The notes below the pieces were generated by a model. The model worked only from the letters and a program-made list of their open reading frames with translations, was not told where the DNA came from and made no database searches. From Todiramphus chloris collaris (Eukaryota; Chordata; Aves; Coraciiformes; Alcedinidae), in NCBI GenBank assembly GCA_025345505.1, contig JANVCC010000021.1, positions 2,089,743 to 2,153,742 of the forward strand: a DNA stretch of 64,000 nucleotides, in the 5' to 3' direction. Positions 11,568-22,003 of this stretch are shown here, piece by piece. The translations under genes were made by a program, and so were the position numbers. Positions within the stretch are counted from its first letter, which is position 1. Each line of letters opens with the position of its first letter.

Positions 11568-12252
11568 AATGACACAAAGAGCACCAGAACCGCTCCAAGG
11601 AACAACAGTGTGCTCTTAACTGGAACACTACTGGTCCTCCTTATAAACAGAAAGATAAAGCAGAAAAAAAAAAGCATGGCAAGAATCATTCATGACACAG
11701 AAGAGGGTGAGAAAGGAAAATAGGGCTTGTTCATTCCAGAAAGCCAAAGAATAAGAAGCTATAAAATAAAAATGTAGGCAAAATTGGAGCTCATTTCAGA
11801 GCCCTTACAATGAATTCAGCTGTAAAACCCCAATGTGATATTTAGCGTGGTCTGAACCCTCATACTGCACTAGATGGGAGGGAAGGAGGAGGAGGGAAAA
11901 AATCCACAGAAATACTACTAAGCAAAAAAATACATTTTTGGTTTTGTTATTTTTTGGGAGGTAGGGAGAATAGATGAAGGTTCAGTATTAAATCATGCCA
12001 CGCATGCCCAGCTGGGCTAGAGACAGAAGACGGGACTGGTTTGGGTACAGCTCAGGTGGTGAGACCTCCTGAAGCAACAGGGTTTGGCCCTGCGTGAAGC
12101 ACATCAAATTCTGACAACGTACTGGCCACCTGATGAAAAAGAAGTATTTGTTCCAAGATTCCTTAGAATAGATGTGTTTGATGGGCTAGGGAAGACATCA
12201 GCATTTCACAACTGGATCCACAAGTGACTGACAGGGGACTGACTTCAAACAA
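11568..12252. other. Unique sequence
   Basis: No feature recognised. Confidence 0.4.
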
Positions 12253-12883
12253 GCACTTGCCCAGGTGGCCAAGAAGGCCCATGGCATCCTGGCCTGGATC
12301 AGGAATGGTGTGGCCAGCAGGAGCAGGGAGGGGATCATTCCTCTGAACTCGGCTCTGGGGAGGCTGCACCTCGAATACTGTGTCCAGTTTTGGGCCCCTC
12401 TCTCCAAGAAGGACGTTGAGGAGCTGGAGAGGGTCCAGAGGTGGCTACAAAACTAGGGAAGGGTTTGGAGCATGTCTCTTATGAGGAGAGGCTGAGGGAG
12501 CTGGGGCTGTTCAGCCTTGAGAAGAGAAGGCTGAGGGGAGACCTTATTGCCCTCTACAGCTACCTGAAGGGAAGCTGTAGCGAGGTGGGAGTTGGGCTGT
12601 TCTCCCTGGGGACAAGGGACAGAACAAGAGGCAATGTCCTGAAGTTGACCCAGGGGAGGTTCAGGCTGGATCTCAGGAAGCATTTCTTTCCAGAAAGGGC
12701 TGTCAGGCACTGGAATGGGCTGCCCAGGGAGGTGGTGGAGTCCCCATCCCTGGAGGGGTTGAAGAGGCGGTTGGATGTTGTGCTTAGGGACATGGTTTAG
12801 TGGGTTTGATAGGGCTGGGAGTGAGGTTGGACTTGATGATCCTGAAGGTCTCTTCCAGACAGAACTATTCCATGATTCTATGA
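12253..12883 (+). mobile_element. CR1 LINE, 5'-truncated
   Basis: Encodes a 119-residue open fragment ([20 protein letters not shown] onward) that ends at the domain preceding the CR1 tail. It differs at only six residues by eye from the copy at about 35,264-35,623, making the two the closest pair of long CR1 copies here and an inverted repeat 23 kb apart. Confidence 0.93.
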
Positions 12884-12974
12884 CATGGGTTAGTGGTGCC
12901 CTGGCAGTGCTGGAGGAACAGTTGGACCTGATGATCTTCAAGGTCTCTTCCAACCAAAATAATTCTGATTCTAG
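12884..12974 (+). mobile_element. Second CR1 tail fragment in tandem
   Basis: A further CR1 3' end (GTTGGACCTGATGATCTTCA, a TTCCAACC block, then a degenerate ATTCTGATTCT tail) follows directly on the tail of the previous copy. Confidence 0.8.
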
Positions 12975-13150
12975 GGGTCAGCCATCAGGAAAACACCAGC
13001 AAAAAAAACTAACCGGAACACTTTTTGCAGGGCCATGAAGAGGCACCTCCAGCTAGCTGGCATCTACAGTCCTACAACTGCCACTAAAAGCTTCTGAGAC
13101 AGTTCTAAGAACAGAGCAGAGCTCAGCTCTGTATTCAAAAGTTCCAGTTG

Positions 13151-14030
13151 CGTGGTGGGTTGGCCTTGGTTGGCTGCCAGCCACCTACCCAACCACTCTC
13201 TCAGTCCCCTTCCTCAGAGTCCAATAAGATGAGAAAGCTCACGGGTCGAGACGAGGAGAGGAAGATCATTTCCCAATTATCATCACAAGCAAAACAGACT
13301 CAAACTGGGGGGAATTAATTTCATTTACTGCCTGTTAAAATAGAGGTGGATGGTGAGAAACAAAGACAAAAACACCTCCCCCACTCTTTTCTTCTTCCCC
13401 AGATTCACGTTCACCCCTACATGTCCACCTCCTCCACCCACCCAGCAGCACAGAGGGTGAGGAACGGTGGGTTGCAGTCAGTCCATAAAGCTTCCTCTCT
13501 CCTGCTCCTTCCTCCTCGCACCGTTCCCCTGCTCCAGTGCTGGTCCACGCCAAGGGCTGTAGTCCCTCAGGATAAATCTGCTCCAGTGAGGGTCCTCCAT
13601 GGGCCACAGTGCCTGTCAGGAGAAGCTGCTCCTGCATGGGCTGCTCTCCACTGGCTGCAGTTTCCTTCTGAAAATACCTACTTGCTCCACCACAGGGTAC
13701 TCCATGGTAGGCAACTGCTCCAGCATGGTCCTCTCCATGGTTTGCTCTGCTCCAGCACCTGGAACAACACCTCCCCTCCTTCTTCTCTGACCTAAGAGTC
13801 TGCAGAGCAGCTTCTCACACTTTTTTTTCCCCTCGCTCCTCACACACTTGCCCGTGTGGCATTTTACCCTTTCTCAAACATGGTTTTCTTAGGGTGCCAC
13901 CATCTTGCCCTGCGGTGGGTCTGTTGGAGCTCTCTGGAAGTGGCTGTGTCCAGCACAGGCAGCCCCTGGCCTCTGCTCTCAGGGACCCCTGCAGCCCCCT
14001 GCCAGCACCTGGGCACCTGCACCCAGTGCA
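13151..14030. mobile_element. Long terminal repeat-like element (avian ERV-type), about 880 bp
   Basis: The left end reads TGGTGGGTTGGCCTTGGTTG, related to the end of the element at 27,593. The body has the pattern of bird LTRs: a CTCACGGGTCGAGACGAGGA-like block near 13,240, a GACTCAAACTGGGGGGAATT-like block near 13,300, and a series of degenerate CTGCTCCAGCATGG/GGGCTGCAGT units through 13,790. It ends ...CAGTGCA, so it has TG...CA limits. Flanks AGTTG and AGTAG could be a decayed target duplication. No internal viral genes are present. Family assignment is from memory of repeat patterns and is not certain; orientation is not assigned. Confidence 0.7.
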
Positions 14031-14050
14031 AGTAGCTTTCTACTACAATA

Positions 14051-14483
14051 GAGTTATGGGGATGCTGAAGGGACTGGAACATCTCTCTGGGGAGGAAAGG
14101 CTGAGCCCTGGGGCTGTTCAGCCTGGAGAAGAGAAGCCTGAGAGGGGATCTTAGGAATGGTTCCAAAGCTCTGCAGGGTGGGGGGCAAGGAGAAGGGGCC
14201 AGGCTCTTTCCAGTGCTGCCCTGGGATAGGATGAGGGGCAATGGGCACAAACTGGAACACTGGAAGTTCCACCTCAACAAGAGGAAAAACTTCACTGTGA
14301 CAGTGACAGAGCCTGGCCCAGGCTGCCCAGAGAGGCTGTGGAGTCTCCTTCTCTGGAGACTTTCCAACCCCCCCTGGCTCTGTTCCTGTGTGGGCTGCCC
14401 TGGGTGACCCTGCTCTGGCAGGGGGGTTGGACTCCATGATCTCCAGAGCTCCCTTCCAACCTCTACCATTCCTTGATTCTATG
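14051..14483 (+). mobile_element. CR1 LINE, 5'-truncated
   Basis: Runs from the GGGGATGCTGAAGGGACTGG block to the tail CCTTGATTCTATGA. It begins about 20 bp after the LTR-like element. Same subgroup as 6,683 and 26,137. Confidence 0.92.
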
Positions 14484-15367
14484 ATCTGCCTTCTCTAAAA
14501 TCTCTGGTATCTTTGAAGTACACTCTCTGCTCATCCAGCAATTACACTGAGGGTAAAACTTGACTACCTAAAGGCTGACAAGTCTGATGAATCCATGTTA
14601 GGTACTTAAAACAGGTATTTAGCTCACAAGTGATTTAATGAGAGAGACAGACAGACAGACAGACAGTCCTTTGAGCTTGAATCTCATCACCTTGCTTTAG
14701 GCAACCAAACTGGAGAACTGGATCCTCCAAGGAACCTTGGAATTTTTAACTTTCCAGAACAAAGTGACTTATCTTCAAGCAAGCCAAATCAAACCATGGA
14801 CAACAAAACACTGCCTCAGGTTGAAGAATTTTCCAGTGTCAGACAGCAACATAAAACTTACCCAAACCAATCCCAGCTCTTGAAAGACTGACATCTTTAC
14901 CCGTGACTTAAGCAGAACTTTAACACGCTTTCTCATTTAGTATTTCTTCCCTTGCTGCTAATTGTGCTATCCTGAAAGAGAGGAATGATAATCCCACACT
15001 CAAGAAAACTGCTTTTCGGTGCATAAATCACTGAGTCTGAAACTGGAGCTAAATGAGAAAGGAGTAGTCTCCTACTAAAAATATGTTTTAAATACACATT
15101 AGCAGTAACTCCCCCTACTCCAAATGCAAATAGTTCGTGTGCTCTTCTATCCCCTTAATTGACAAATTACTTTATATGCCCTGCCTGTTTTTATCAAGCT
15201 GTTTCACAACAAGCACAAATTCAAGTAACACCTGAAGAATTAGAAATAGAGGTACAAAAGCTGCAGTGCCTAAATTTTAGGAGCTGTACTATCCAGAGGA
15301 TTTCCTGTAGAAGACATAGAGAAAAATCAGGTACCCAGGAATAAGGTACTGAGAAGGAAGCTACGTA
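14484..15367. other. Unique sequence with a short (GACA)n run
   Basis: About six GACA units at about 14,642-14,666; nothing else recognised. Confidence 0.45.
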
Positions 15368-16180
15368 TCACAGAATCACAGAATAGTAGGGGTTGGAAGG
15401 GACCTCGAAAGATCATCGAGTCCAACCATTGAGCCAGAGCAGGGTCACCTAGAGCAGGTCACACAGGAACAGATCCAGGTGGGGCTGGAAAGTCTCCAGA
15501 GAAGGAGACTCCACAACCTCTCTGGGCAGCCTGGGCCAGGCTCTGGCACCTCACTGTAAGAAAGTTTCTCCTCATGTTTCCATGGAACCTCCTCTGTTCC
15601 AGCTTGCACCCGTTGCCCCTTGTCCTATCACTGGATGTCCCCGAGCAGAGCCTGGCTCCATCCTCCTGACACCTTTTACATCTTTATAAACATGAATGAG
15701 GTCACCCCTCAGGCTTCTCTTCTCCAAGCTCAAGAGACCCAGCTTGTGGCTGCTGAAAAGCTGCTAGCAGAGGGATTTTCTCAGGTTCTCACAATATTTG
15801 GTGAGAATCCTGCCTTTCTCATGCATGTTATGAGAAACAGTAGGATGGTTTTTGTAAGCTGGACCAACACCTGGTGTTTTGCCAAGTTCTGTTTATGGTA
15901 CACTGGAAAAATATTTTGCAATAGGTGTTGTAGGACTTCAGCCAATCCCCCTAGGAGACGGGTGATCACTGACCAATGGCCCTGTGGGGCTAGGGTATCT
16001 AAAATGGGGTTAGAAATTAATGAAGTGGCTTCTTCTTCTTCCTCTCCTGGCTCTCTCTTTACTGATTCTGTGTGGCTGCATCTCTTCACTCCTGGGACAA
16101 ACAGCAACACCAGCTCCCTCAGCCTTTCCTCACAAGGGAGACGTTCAACCCCCTTCATCATCTTCGTGGCTCTGCGAGCC
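15368..16180 (-). mobile_element. CR1 LINE interrupted by a solo LTR
   Basis: CR1 3' part at 15,368-15,744 continues at 16,110-16,180. The interrupted reading is GACCCAGCT|CCCTCAGCCTTTCC, the normal CR1 order. The interruption is the element at 15,745-16,109. Confidence 0.92.
15745..16109. mobile_element. Solo LTR, 365 bp, with 6-bp target duplication
   Basis: Begins TGTGGCTGCTG and ends ACAGCAACA, so it has TG...CA ends, and it is flanked on both sides by CCAGCT (15,739-15,744 and 16,110-16,115). A 6-bp duplication and short LTR length fit the ERVK/alpharetrovirus-like class of bird endogenous retroviruses. No internal region or viral gene remains. Because it lies inside a CR1, it is younger than that CR1. 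The family cannot be named from sequence alone; orientation is not assigned. Confidence 0.85.
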
Positions 16181-17495
16181 AGTACGAAGCGACTGAAGCT
16201 AAAACAGGAGACTGAAAATAACTGAGCATCTAACTCCAGGCCAAAAGGAGGTGGCACCCAGTAGACAGCAGCAACTCCTCCCTTTCCCAAGTCTATTCTC
16301 CCCAGTGCAGCAAATTGCACTGTGCTCAGGAGCCCCACCTCAAACACGAGACACTTTTCCAGTCTGCTTCAAATTTAGCAAGCCAAGACCAGTTCTACCC
16401 TTTTTTTTTTTGTTCTGGAACCTGCTTCCAATAGGTTATGGGATGCTTTCCCAGGGGGTTTGCAGTGCTTTGTAATCACACACCAGAGCAGCAGCGGGAA
16501 GGCCTGTTCTCAGCACCCACTGCCATTTGGACACAGCAGCTTCGTGGCCCAGGTTTCAGTTTTGCAGATGCTCAGCATCAGCAGCAAAAAGAAAAACCCA
16601 AAAACCACACCAAAACCCAACACACAGGCACACATTTAAATATTACAAATTATGTCAAACTTGGGAAATTGCTGGCTACCAGCTAAGCCACCAGAATGAA
16701 CGGTGTAGACTCTCAGACATCTGGGAAAGAAGTTTGAATACCTGTAGTGTGCCTCTGCAGAGCACCCAGAGTTGCCACTGGGGCAGAACATGTTAAACTC
16801 ACCCTAACTTAATTCAAAAGTGTTAGTCAAGCCAATATTAATATTTCTGGTAAGATAGAAACGTGGTGCTCTGTCAAGTAACGATGGTAGATCAAGCTGT
16901 TTATACCACCACTTAATATACTTAAAGCTTATTTGTTTAGATTAAAAGGGCTACAGATAGAAAATATAGCAGAATTCAATTAAAAAACCCAGCTTTTTGA
17001 GGTGAAATATCTGTCACTGTCACAAAGTAAAAGGTGCCTCATATGTGATTTTATAACAGAGCTTATGGATTTGTGTAGTTGGGAATATACTGTTCTCCTT
17101 GAGGCTTTCAGTATCATTTTACTTCTTGCTACGGTAGCAGCGATAAGCTGCACAGATCACTTACATCATTTTAGCTAAGACACGTTCCAAATCCTCCCAC
17201 AGCCTCTCGGGTTCAACCCTGGTAAATCTTTGGGATTTATTTTGGGCTGTGACCTCTACCGACGTGATCCTCGTTACATCACTTCGTAATAGTCGTAGTT
17301 CAGCTGTACATTAGGGATGCTGTGTACGTTCCATGTGACAATCACCAGTTCAACAAACGGGCTATCAAAGGCCGGGCACTGGATCTGTGAGCAGCGATGT
17401 GATTCGAAGACAAGGTGCACGTTTTTTTGTCACTTAACCTGCAGATTTAACTCCGTCACGCTCGCTTGGGAATCATTTCTGTGTAAAGGCTACTG
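16181..17495. other. Unique sequence
   Basis: No repeat or gene recognised. CpG dinucleotides become more frequent from about 17,140 onward. Confidence 0.4.
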
Positions 17496-17602
17496 GATCA
17501 CGGAATCACAGAATGGTGGGGGTTGGAAGGGATCTCCGAAGATCACCAAGTCCAACCCCTCTGTCAGAGCAGGATAAAACTAGAGCAGATCACTCAGAAG
17601 CC
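17496..17602 (-). mobile_element. CR1 LINE 3' fragment
   Basis: About 105 bp CR1 3' end: ATCACAGAATGGTGGGGGTT, then GATCACCAAGTCCAACCCCT. Strongly 5'-truncated. Confidence 0.9.
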
Positions 17603-18244
17603 TGAGGGGTTGCAAAAATACTCAGCAGGTTCCACCGCCTTACCCTCAGGAATCATTAGGTGTAACAGCTTCAATCAGCGGTTCTTAAACCCTACGTCTT
17701 CTTTTAAATGTACACTTTTCCAATTTTATTACTCTGCTACATCGTTTTGCATTTTTCTGCAGTCTGTGGGCACTGCTCTCTCCTGAAAATGCTCAGCATT
17801 GCTATGCACAGACCAACCACCTCAGTCCTAAAGATGTGTCAGACAAATAACATTACCTCTCGCAGGCTATGCATATGCTATGCACAACACCACTGATTCA
17901 TATAGGTATCATTTACAGTTTTACAATTAAATGCAAATGATTATCCTTGATACACTTGGTGTCCAAGTCCCCTGCACCTTGTAGTAAAAAAACAATCTTT
18001 GAAATGAATTATTTGGACTGCGTTTCCTTCCTCTCTTTATGAATAATTAGTAATACGGTTCCATTTTCCAAGACTTACGACCTTTTTTTTCAGACTCTTT
18101 CCTACAAATGCATTGGGATTTTTCAACTGGAAAGTGTTCAGGAGAAACTAGCTGCATGTATTGAACGTAACACCGAAAACTAAAACACGCCAAATGACAC
18201 ATTACAGTTGACCAGACAACCAAGTCACACTGTGTCGTGTCTGT
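17603..18244. other. Unique sequence
   Basis: No feature recognised. Confidence 0.4.
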
Positions 18245-18421
18245 TGCTAGTCTGGGTTAACAGGATGCAGGTATCCGTGTTTATGTATAGGCAATAAGCT
18301 CTGGAACCACTGCCTAACTAGTCTGGGTTAACAGGTATCNNNNNNNNNNACTGCCTAACTAGTCTGGGTTAACAGGTATCCATGTTTCTATACAGCTCAT
18401 AAGCTCTGGAACCACTGCCTG
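18245..18421. repeat. Tandem repeat, about 70-bp unit, with assembly gap
   Basis: CTAGTCTGGGTTAACAGG recurs at about 18,249, 18,318 and 18,360, and CTCTGGAACCACTGCCT follows it in the first and last copies. A run of 10 Ns (18,340-18,349) interrupts the middle copy, so the true copy number is unknown and probably higher than shown. Confidence 0.9.
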
Positions 18422-18469
18422 AAACGTGCCAGTTCTGCCAGCGCATTCATTTGCCAAGGTAACTCTTAA

Positions 18470-18800
18470 ACGTGACCGTCAGGAGGGCACGAATGCAGCT
18501 ACAACCACGGCACGCTTCCATTTCTGCAGGAGGATCTCTCCGATATCCGCCCGTTTCCACGCGTGCACGTGAACGTCACCCATTCGAGTTCCCCCCCACC
18601 CCACCCCCCAAGGCCACCCGGTTTGGCCGGGGAAGGCGAACACGAGCGGCAATTTCTGTCACGTTTCACAAGCCGTAGAGAGGCGTTGGAGCGGAGAGGA
18701 TTTAAGGGGATGCTAATGAGAAGAGATGGCCGCGGGATAACGCGCTGAACCCAAATGACAGCGCTCGGGTGCAAATTGGATGACAAAGGCTGAGCCGAGG
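18470..18800. promoter_or_regulatory. Secondary CpG-rich patch
   Basis: CpG-rich, with several CG-containing hexamers (ACGCGTGCACGTGAACGTCA near 18,560, GGCCGCGGGATAACGCG near 18,730). An open frame exists on each strand but shows no family resemblance. It may be a satellite of the main island 1.3 kb away or a conserved non-coding element; function unknown. Confidence 0.4.
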
Positions 18801-19799
18801 TACGCAGAAGGCAGAGCTGAGAGATGCTGACAGGGAAAGGTGCTGTATCCTTTATTTATTTATTTTACAGCTGATGCACTCTTCTGTTCACTGCTTGTTT
18901 GCTGTGATTACCCTTGCTGATTAAACATCCTGACAGCCCCATCATCAGCTGCACCATGTATTTTCCTCATCAGACCGTTTTCAGCCTGCACGCTCCAAGG
19001 AAACGACGGAAAAGCTACCGGAGAATAAAAATTGCTGCGACGACTGAAGGCAAAGTTACACTATCTCAAAACTGGTAACACCTGGAACTACAATTTGCTC
19101 TGCTGCAACAAGGCAAATTACAGATTTTAAACAGCCCACGCACTACTTGCTTTGAATCTGGAAAACAAAACATAGCAAGAAGTGTGCACCACTAACCAGG
19201 GCTAACATTTACATTTAACAGCATCCCTTCAGAGTTCAAAGCGGCGTTCGTGCCATTTTTTCCACGTCATCTTTTGGCTTTTTTTTCCTCTTAGCAAGTG
19301 AGCAGTGCATTAGAGAAAGCTGCTGCTTACAGTCATTACTGTCTCCTGCACGCCCATCGGCACGCTATGGCCTGGTTTGCACTACACGGCCATCACATCA
19401 CTAAAAACAAGGTCAGTTTAGCTGGAGCACCAAGGAATCCAAGCGATTTCCCTTGGCTGTGCTCAGAGCATTTGCCACCGCGTTCTTTACACAGGGTTGG
19501 GCAACCTCATGCTGATTCCACCGGCACCGAAGGGCTGAGACGTTCGAGACACGTGGATCGAAGCGGTGAAGCTCAGTCAACAGGAGCGGGGTCCTTCGGC
19601 CCCGCTTCTATACGCTTTCGTGTCCTGAATCCAGTTTAATTACGGATACACAGCTCCGTGTGTCAACCCTCAGAAGAGCAGTTTGCTCAACATAAATAAA
19701 TAAATAAATAAAAGTAACAAGCTTGTAAATTACCTTTCCGTCTCAAGATTTTGAGTTCAGCTTTAGAATCGAAGGCGGACACAGGACGCGACCCCATCC
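18801..19799. other. Unique sequence left of the CpG island
   Basis: Contains an (AAAT)n run at about 19,693-19,712. No gene recognised. Confidence 0.4.
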
Positions 19800-19845
19800 T
19801 CTCGAAACGCAATGGGCATTCGTAACAAACCTCTTCCAGACTCAC

Positions 19846-20140
19846 CTTTCCGAAGCATCCCAATTCGGAAACTCTCGCCCGTCTGTCCGCTCGTCCGTCT
19901 GTCTGTGCCTGAACGCAGAAGCGCTTCGGGGGCGTTCTCCTCTCTCTACCCGCGTCGCGGCTTCTCCCCGGAGCCCGCTGCCGGGCAGCAGCGCCGGGAA
20001 GCGGCGGGAAGCGAAGCGGCGGGAAGCGAAGCGGCGGGAAGCGAAGCGGCGGGAGCACTCCCGGCGGGGCGGCCCGGCGGGGGTGGCGGGGCAGGGCCCG
20101 CCGTGGCCGCCCCTCCGCCCGGCGCGGGCGGATTACAGCC
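19846..20140 (-). other. Candidate first non-coding exon in the CpG island
   Basis: The donor after 19,846 (GT at 19,845-19,844, GTGAGT) is the best splice signal in the island. The 5' limit given is arbitrary within the GC-rich block. Joined to the CNGA3 acceptor at 7,633 it would form a 5' UTR exon, and the ATG next to the donor would give an eight-codon reading (seven residues plus stop) ending in the CNGA3 leader. Assignment to CNGA3 is inference from position and strand; a separate non-coding RNA is an equal possibility. Confidence 0.35.
20001..20055. repeat. 15-bp tandem repeat in the CpG island
   Basis: GCGGCGGGAAGCGAA repeated three times exactly, plus a partial fourth copy. Each unit carries a GCGGGAA core. 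Confidence 0.9.
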
Positions 20141-21123
20141 CAAACCCGCACGCCTTAAGCCCGGCTCACCGGGAAAAGCCGCTCGAAGGGCTTTGCGATC
20201 CTGTTAAGTTCTCGGAGAGGATCAAGACGTCAAAGCGGCTCGGCGGCGCCCCGGCACATTGCTTGCCACGCCGAGGAAAAGTTGAGAGCCCGCAGGGGCA
20301 GGGCCGGGGCTGCTGGCGGAGCGGGGACCCGCAACCCCAAGGCGGAGGCGCCGTCACCGAGGCGAAAAGCGGCGTGACCCAAGCGAGCGGCTCCCCGCCT
20401 CTCCCACCGGCGACACCCGACCCGGCCGCCCGAGACAGCGGTTCCCTGCGGGGCGGAGCTGCGCCCGGCCGGGAGCTCGTCCCCGCCTCGCCGCGGGGGG
20501 CGGTCGGGTCGGAGCCGGCGCGGAAGCCGCTTCAACCTCGGCCGCTGTGAGCCCGGCGGGGTCCGGCAGCCGCCATGCGGCTCCCGCCGGCTCTCACCGC
20601 TCCCGCCTCAGCCCCAGCCCCGCGGTCCGTGCTGCGGGGAAAGGCCGGACGGAGCGGGGAGGCTCCGCGGCGACCCCTAAAAAGAGCTCCGGGCAAGGCA
20701 GAAAACGCGGGTTCCCTGCCCTGCCCCTGCTCTGCCTCCGCGCCCTCACACACGCCGCCCCCTCCGCCTTCCCTCGGCTGCCGCGGCGGGGCCGGGCCCG
20801 GCGGGCTGCCCGAGCAGCGGCCCCGGGTGAGGGGCCGAGCCGCTGCCAGCTGGAGACGCGGCCCCGTCGGCAGCCGGCAGGGAGCGGCTTTCCCCGCGGT
20901 TGGTGCCTGCGCGTCCCGCCCGAGAGGCATCGCCAGGAGATGGGACCCGGCAGCCGCTCGCAGCGCTGCTGTTGTGAGCGACGCCGTCTCCTTCTGCGAG
21001 GAGGGGATTCTCCTCGGCGCTGATGCGGTGGAAAACTCAATAACCGGAGTTATTCAGCGGGCAGGCCTTATTTTCGCGGCGCTGGACGCACAGGGGATCA
21101 ATCACTCGTCCAAACGTGCGTCC

Positions 21124-22003
21124 CTATGACACCAAGCTGTGTGGGGCTGACACGCTGGAGGGAAGGGATCCATCCAGAGGGACCTGGGCAGGCTGGAGAG
21201 GTGGGCCCATGCCAACCTCATGAGGTTCAACAAGGCCAAATGCAAGGTCCTCCATCGGGGTTGGGGCAATCCCAAGCACCAATATAGGCTGGGCAGTGAC
21301 TGGCTGGAGAGCAGCCCTGAAGAGAAGGACTTGGGAGTGCTGGGGGATGAGAAGCTCACCATGAGCCATCAGTTGCTCTTGCAGCCCAGAGGGACAATCG
21401 TGTCCTGGGCTGCATCAAGAGAAGCGTGGCCAGCAGGGCGAGGGAGGGAATTCTGCCCCTCTACTCCACTCTGGTGAGACCTCACCTGGAGCACTGCGTC
21501 CAGCTCTGGAGCCCCTGTTACAGGAAGGCTGTGGATGTGCTGGATCGTGTCCAGAGAAGGGCCACGAGGATGCTCAGAGGGCTGGAGCACCTCTCCTGTG
21601 AGCACAGGCTGAGAGAGTTGGGGTTGTTCAGTCTGGAGAAGAGAAGGCTCCAGGGAGACCTTATTGTGGCCTTCCAGTGTCTGAAGGGGGCTACAAGGAA
21701 GCTGGGGAGAGAGTTTTTAGGCTGTCGGGCAGTGACAGCACCAGAGGGAATGGATTAAAACCAGACAGAGGTCGATTCAGGTTAGACAGTAGGAAGAAGT
21801 TCTTCCCCATGAGGGTGGTGAGACACTGGCACAGGTTGCCCAGAGAGGTGGTGGAAGCCCCATCCTTGGAAGTATTGAAGCCCAGGCTGGCTGGGGCTGT
21901 GAGCAACCTGCTCTAGTGGGAGGTGTCCCTGCCCATGGCAGGGGGGTTGGAACTGGATGATCTTTAAGGTCCCTTCCATCCCTGATGATTCTATGATCCT
22001 ATG
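21124..22003 (+). mobile_element. CR1 LINE, about 880 bp
   Basis: Starts in the CTATGACACCAAGCTGTGTG part of the reverse-transcriptase region and ends GATTCTATGATCCTATG. It encodes the broken fragment [20 protein letters not shown] and onward. Same subgroup as the copies at 29,839, 38,910 and 44,555. It abuts the CpG island edge. Confidence 0.93.

Larger units (their letters stand above)
19800..21100. promoter_or_regulatory. CpG island, probable promoter
   Basis: Very GC-rich with dense CpG from about 19,860 to 21,020, ending where a CR1 begins at 21,124. No TATA box was recognised. Minus strand: GGATGCTTCGGAAAG|GTGAGT is a consensus donor, so a transcript could start in the island and run toward CNGA3. 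Plus strand: a weaker GTT|GTGAGC donor near 20,975 would allow a divergent transcript. Several open frames cross the island (for example 20,575-21,129 plus), but they are proline/arginine/alanine-rich, as expected from GC-rich DNA, and match no family I know. Confidence 0.75.

Noticed and set aside
17205-17230. GGTTCAACCC resembling a tRNA T-loop
   Set aside because: No matching acceptor stem, D-arm or anticodon arm could be placed around it.
19687-20151. 154-codon minus-strand frame across the CpG island
   Set aside because: It reads through the consensus GTGAGT donor and into intronic AT repeats; the repeated LRFPP comes from the 15-bp tandem repeat.
20575-21129. 184-codon plus-strand frame across the CpG island
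   Set aside because: Pro/Arg/Ala/Gly-rich in all frames, as GC-rich DNA produces; competing long frames exist on both strands; no domain.
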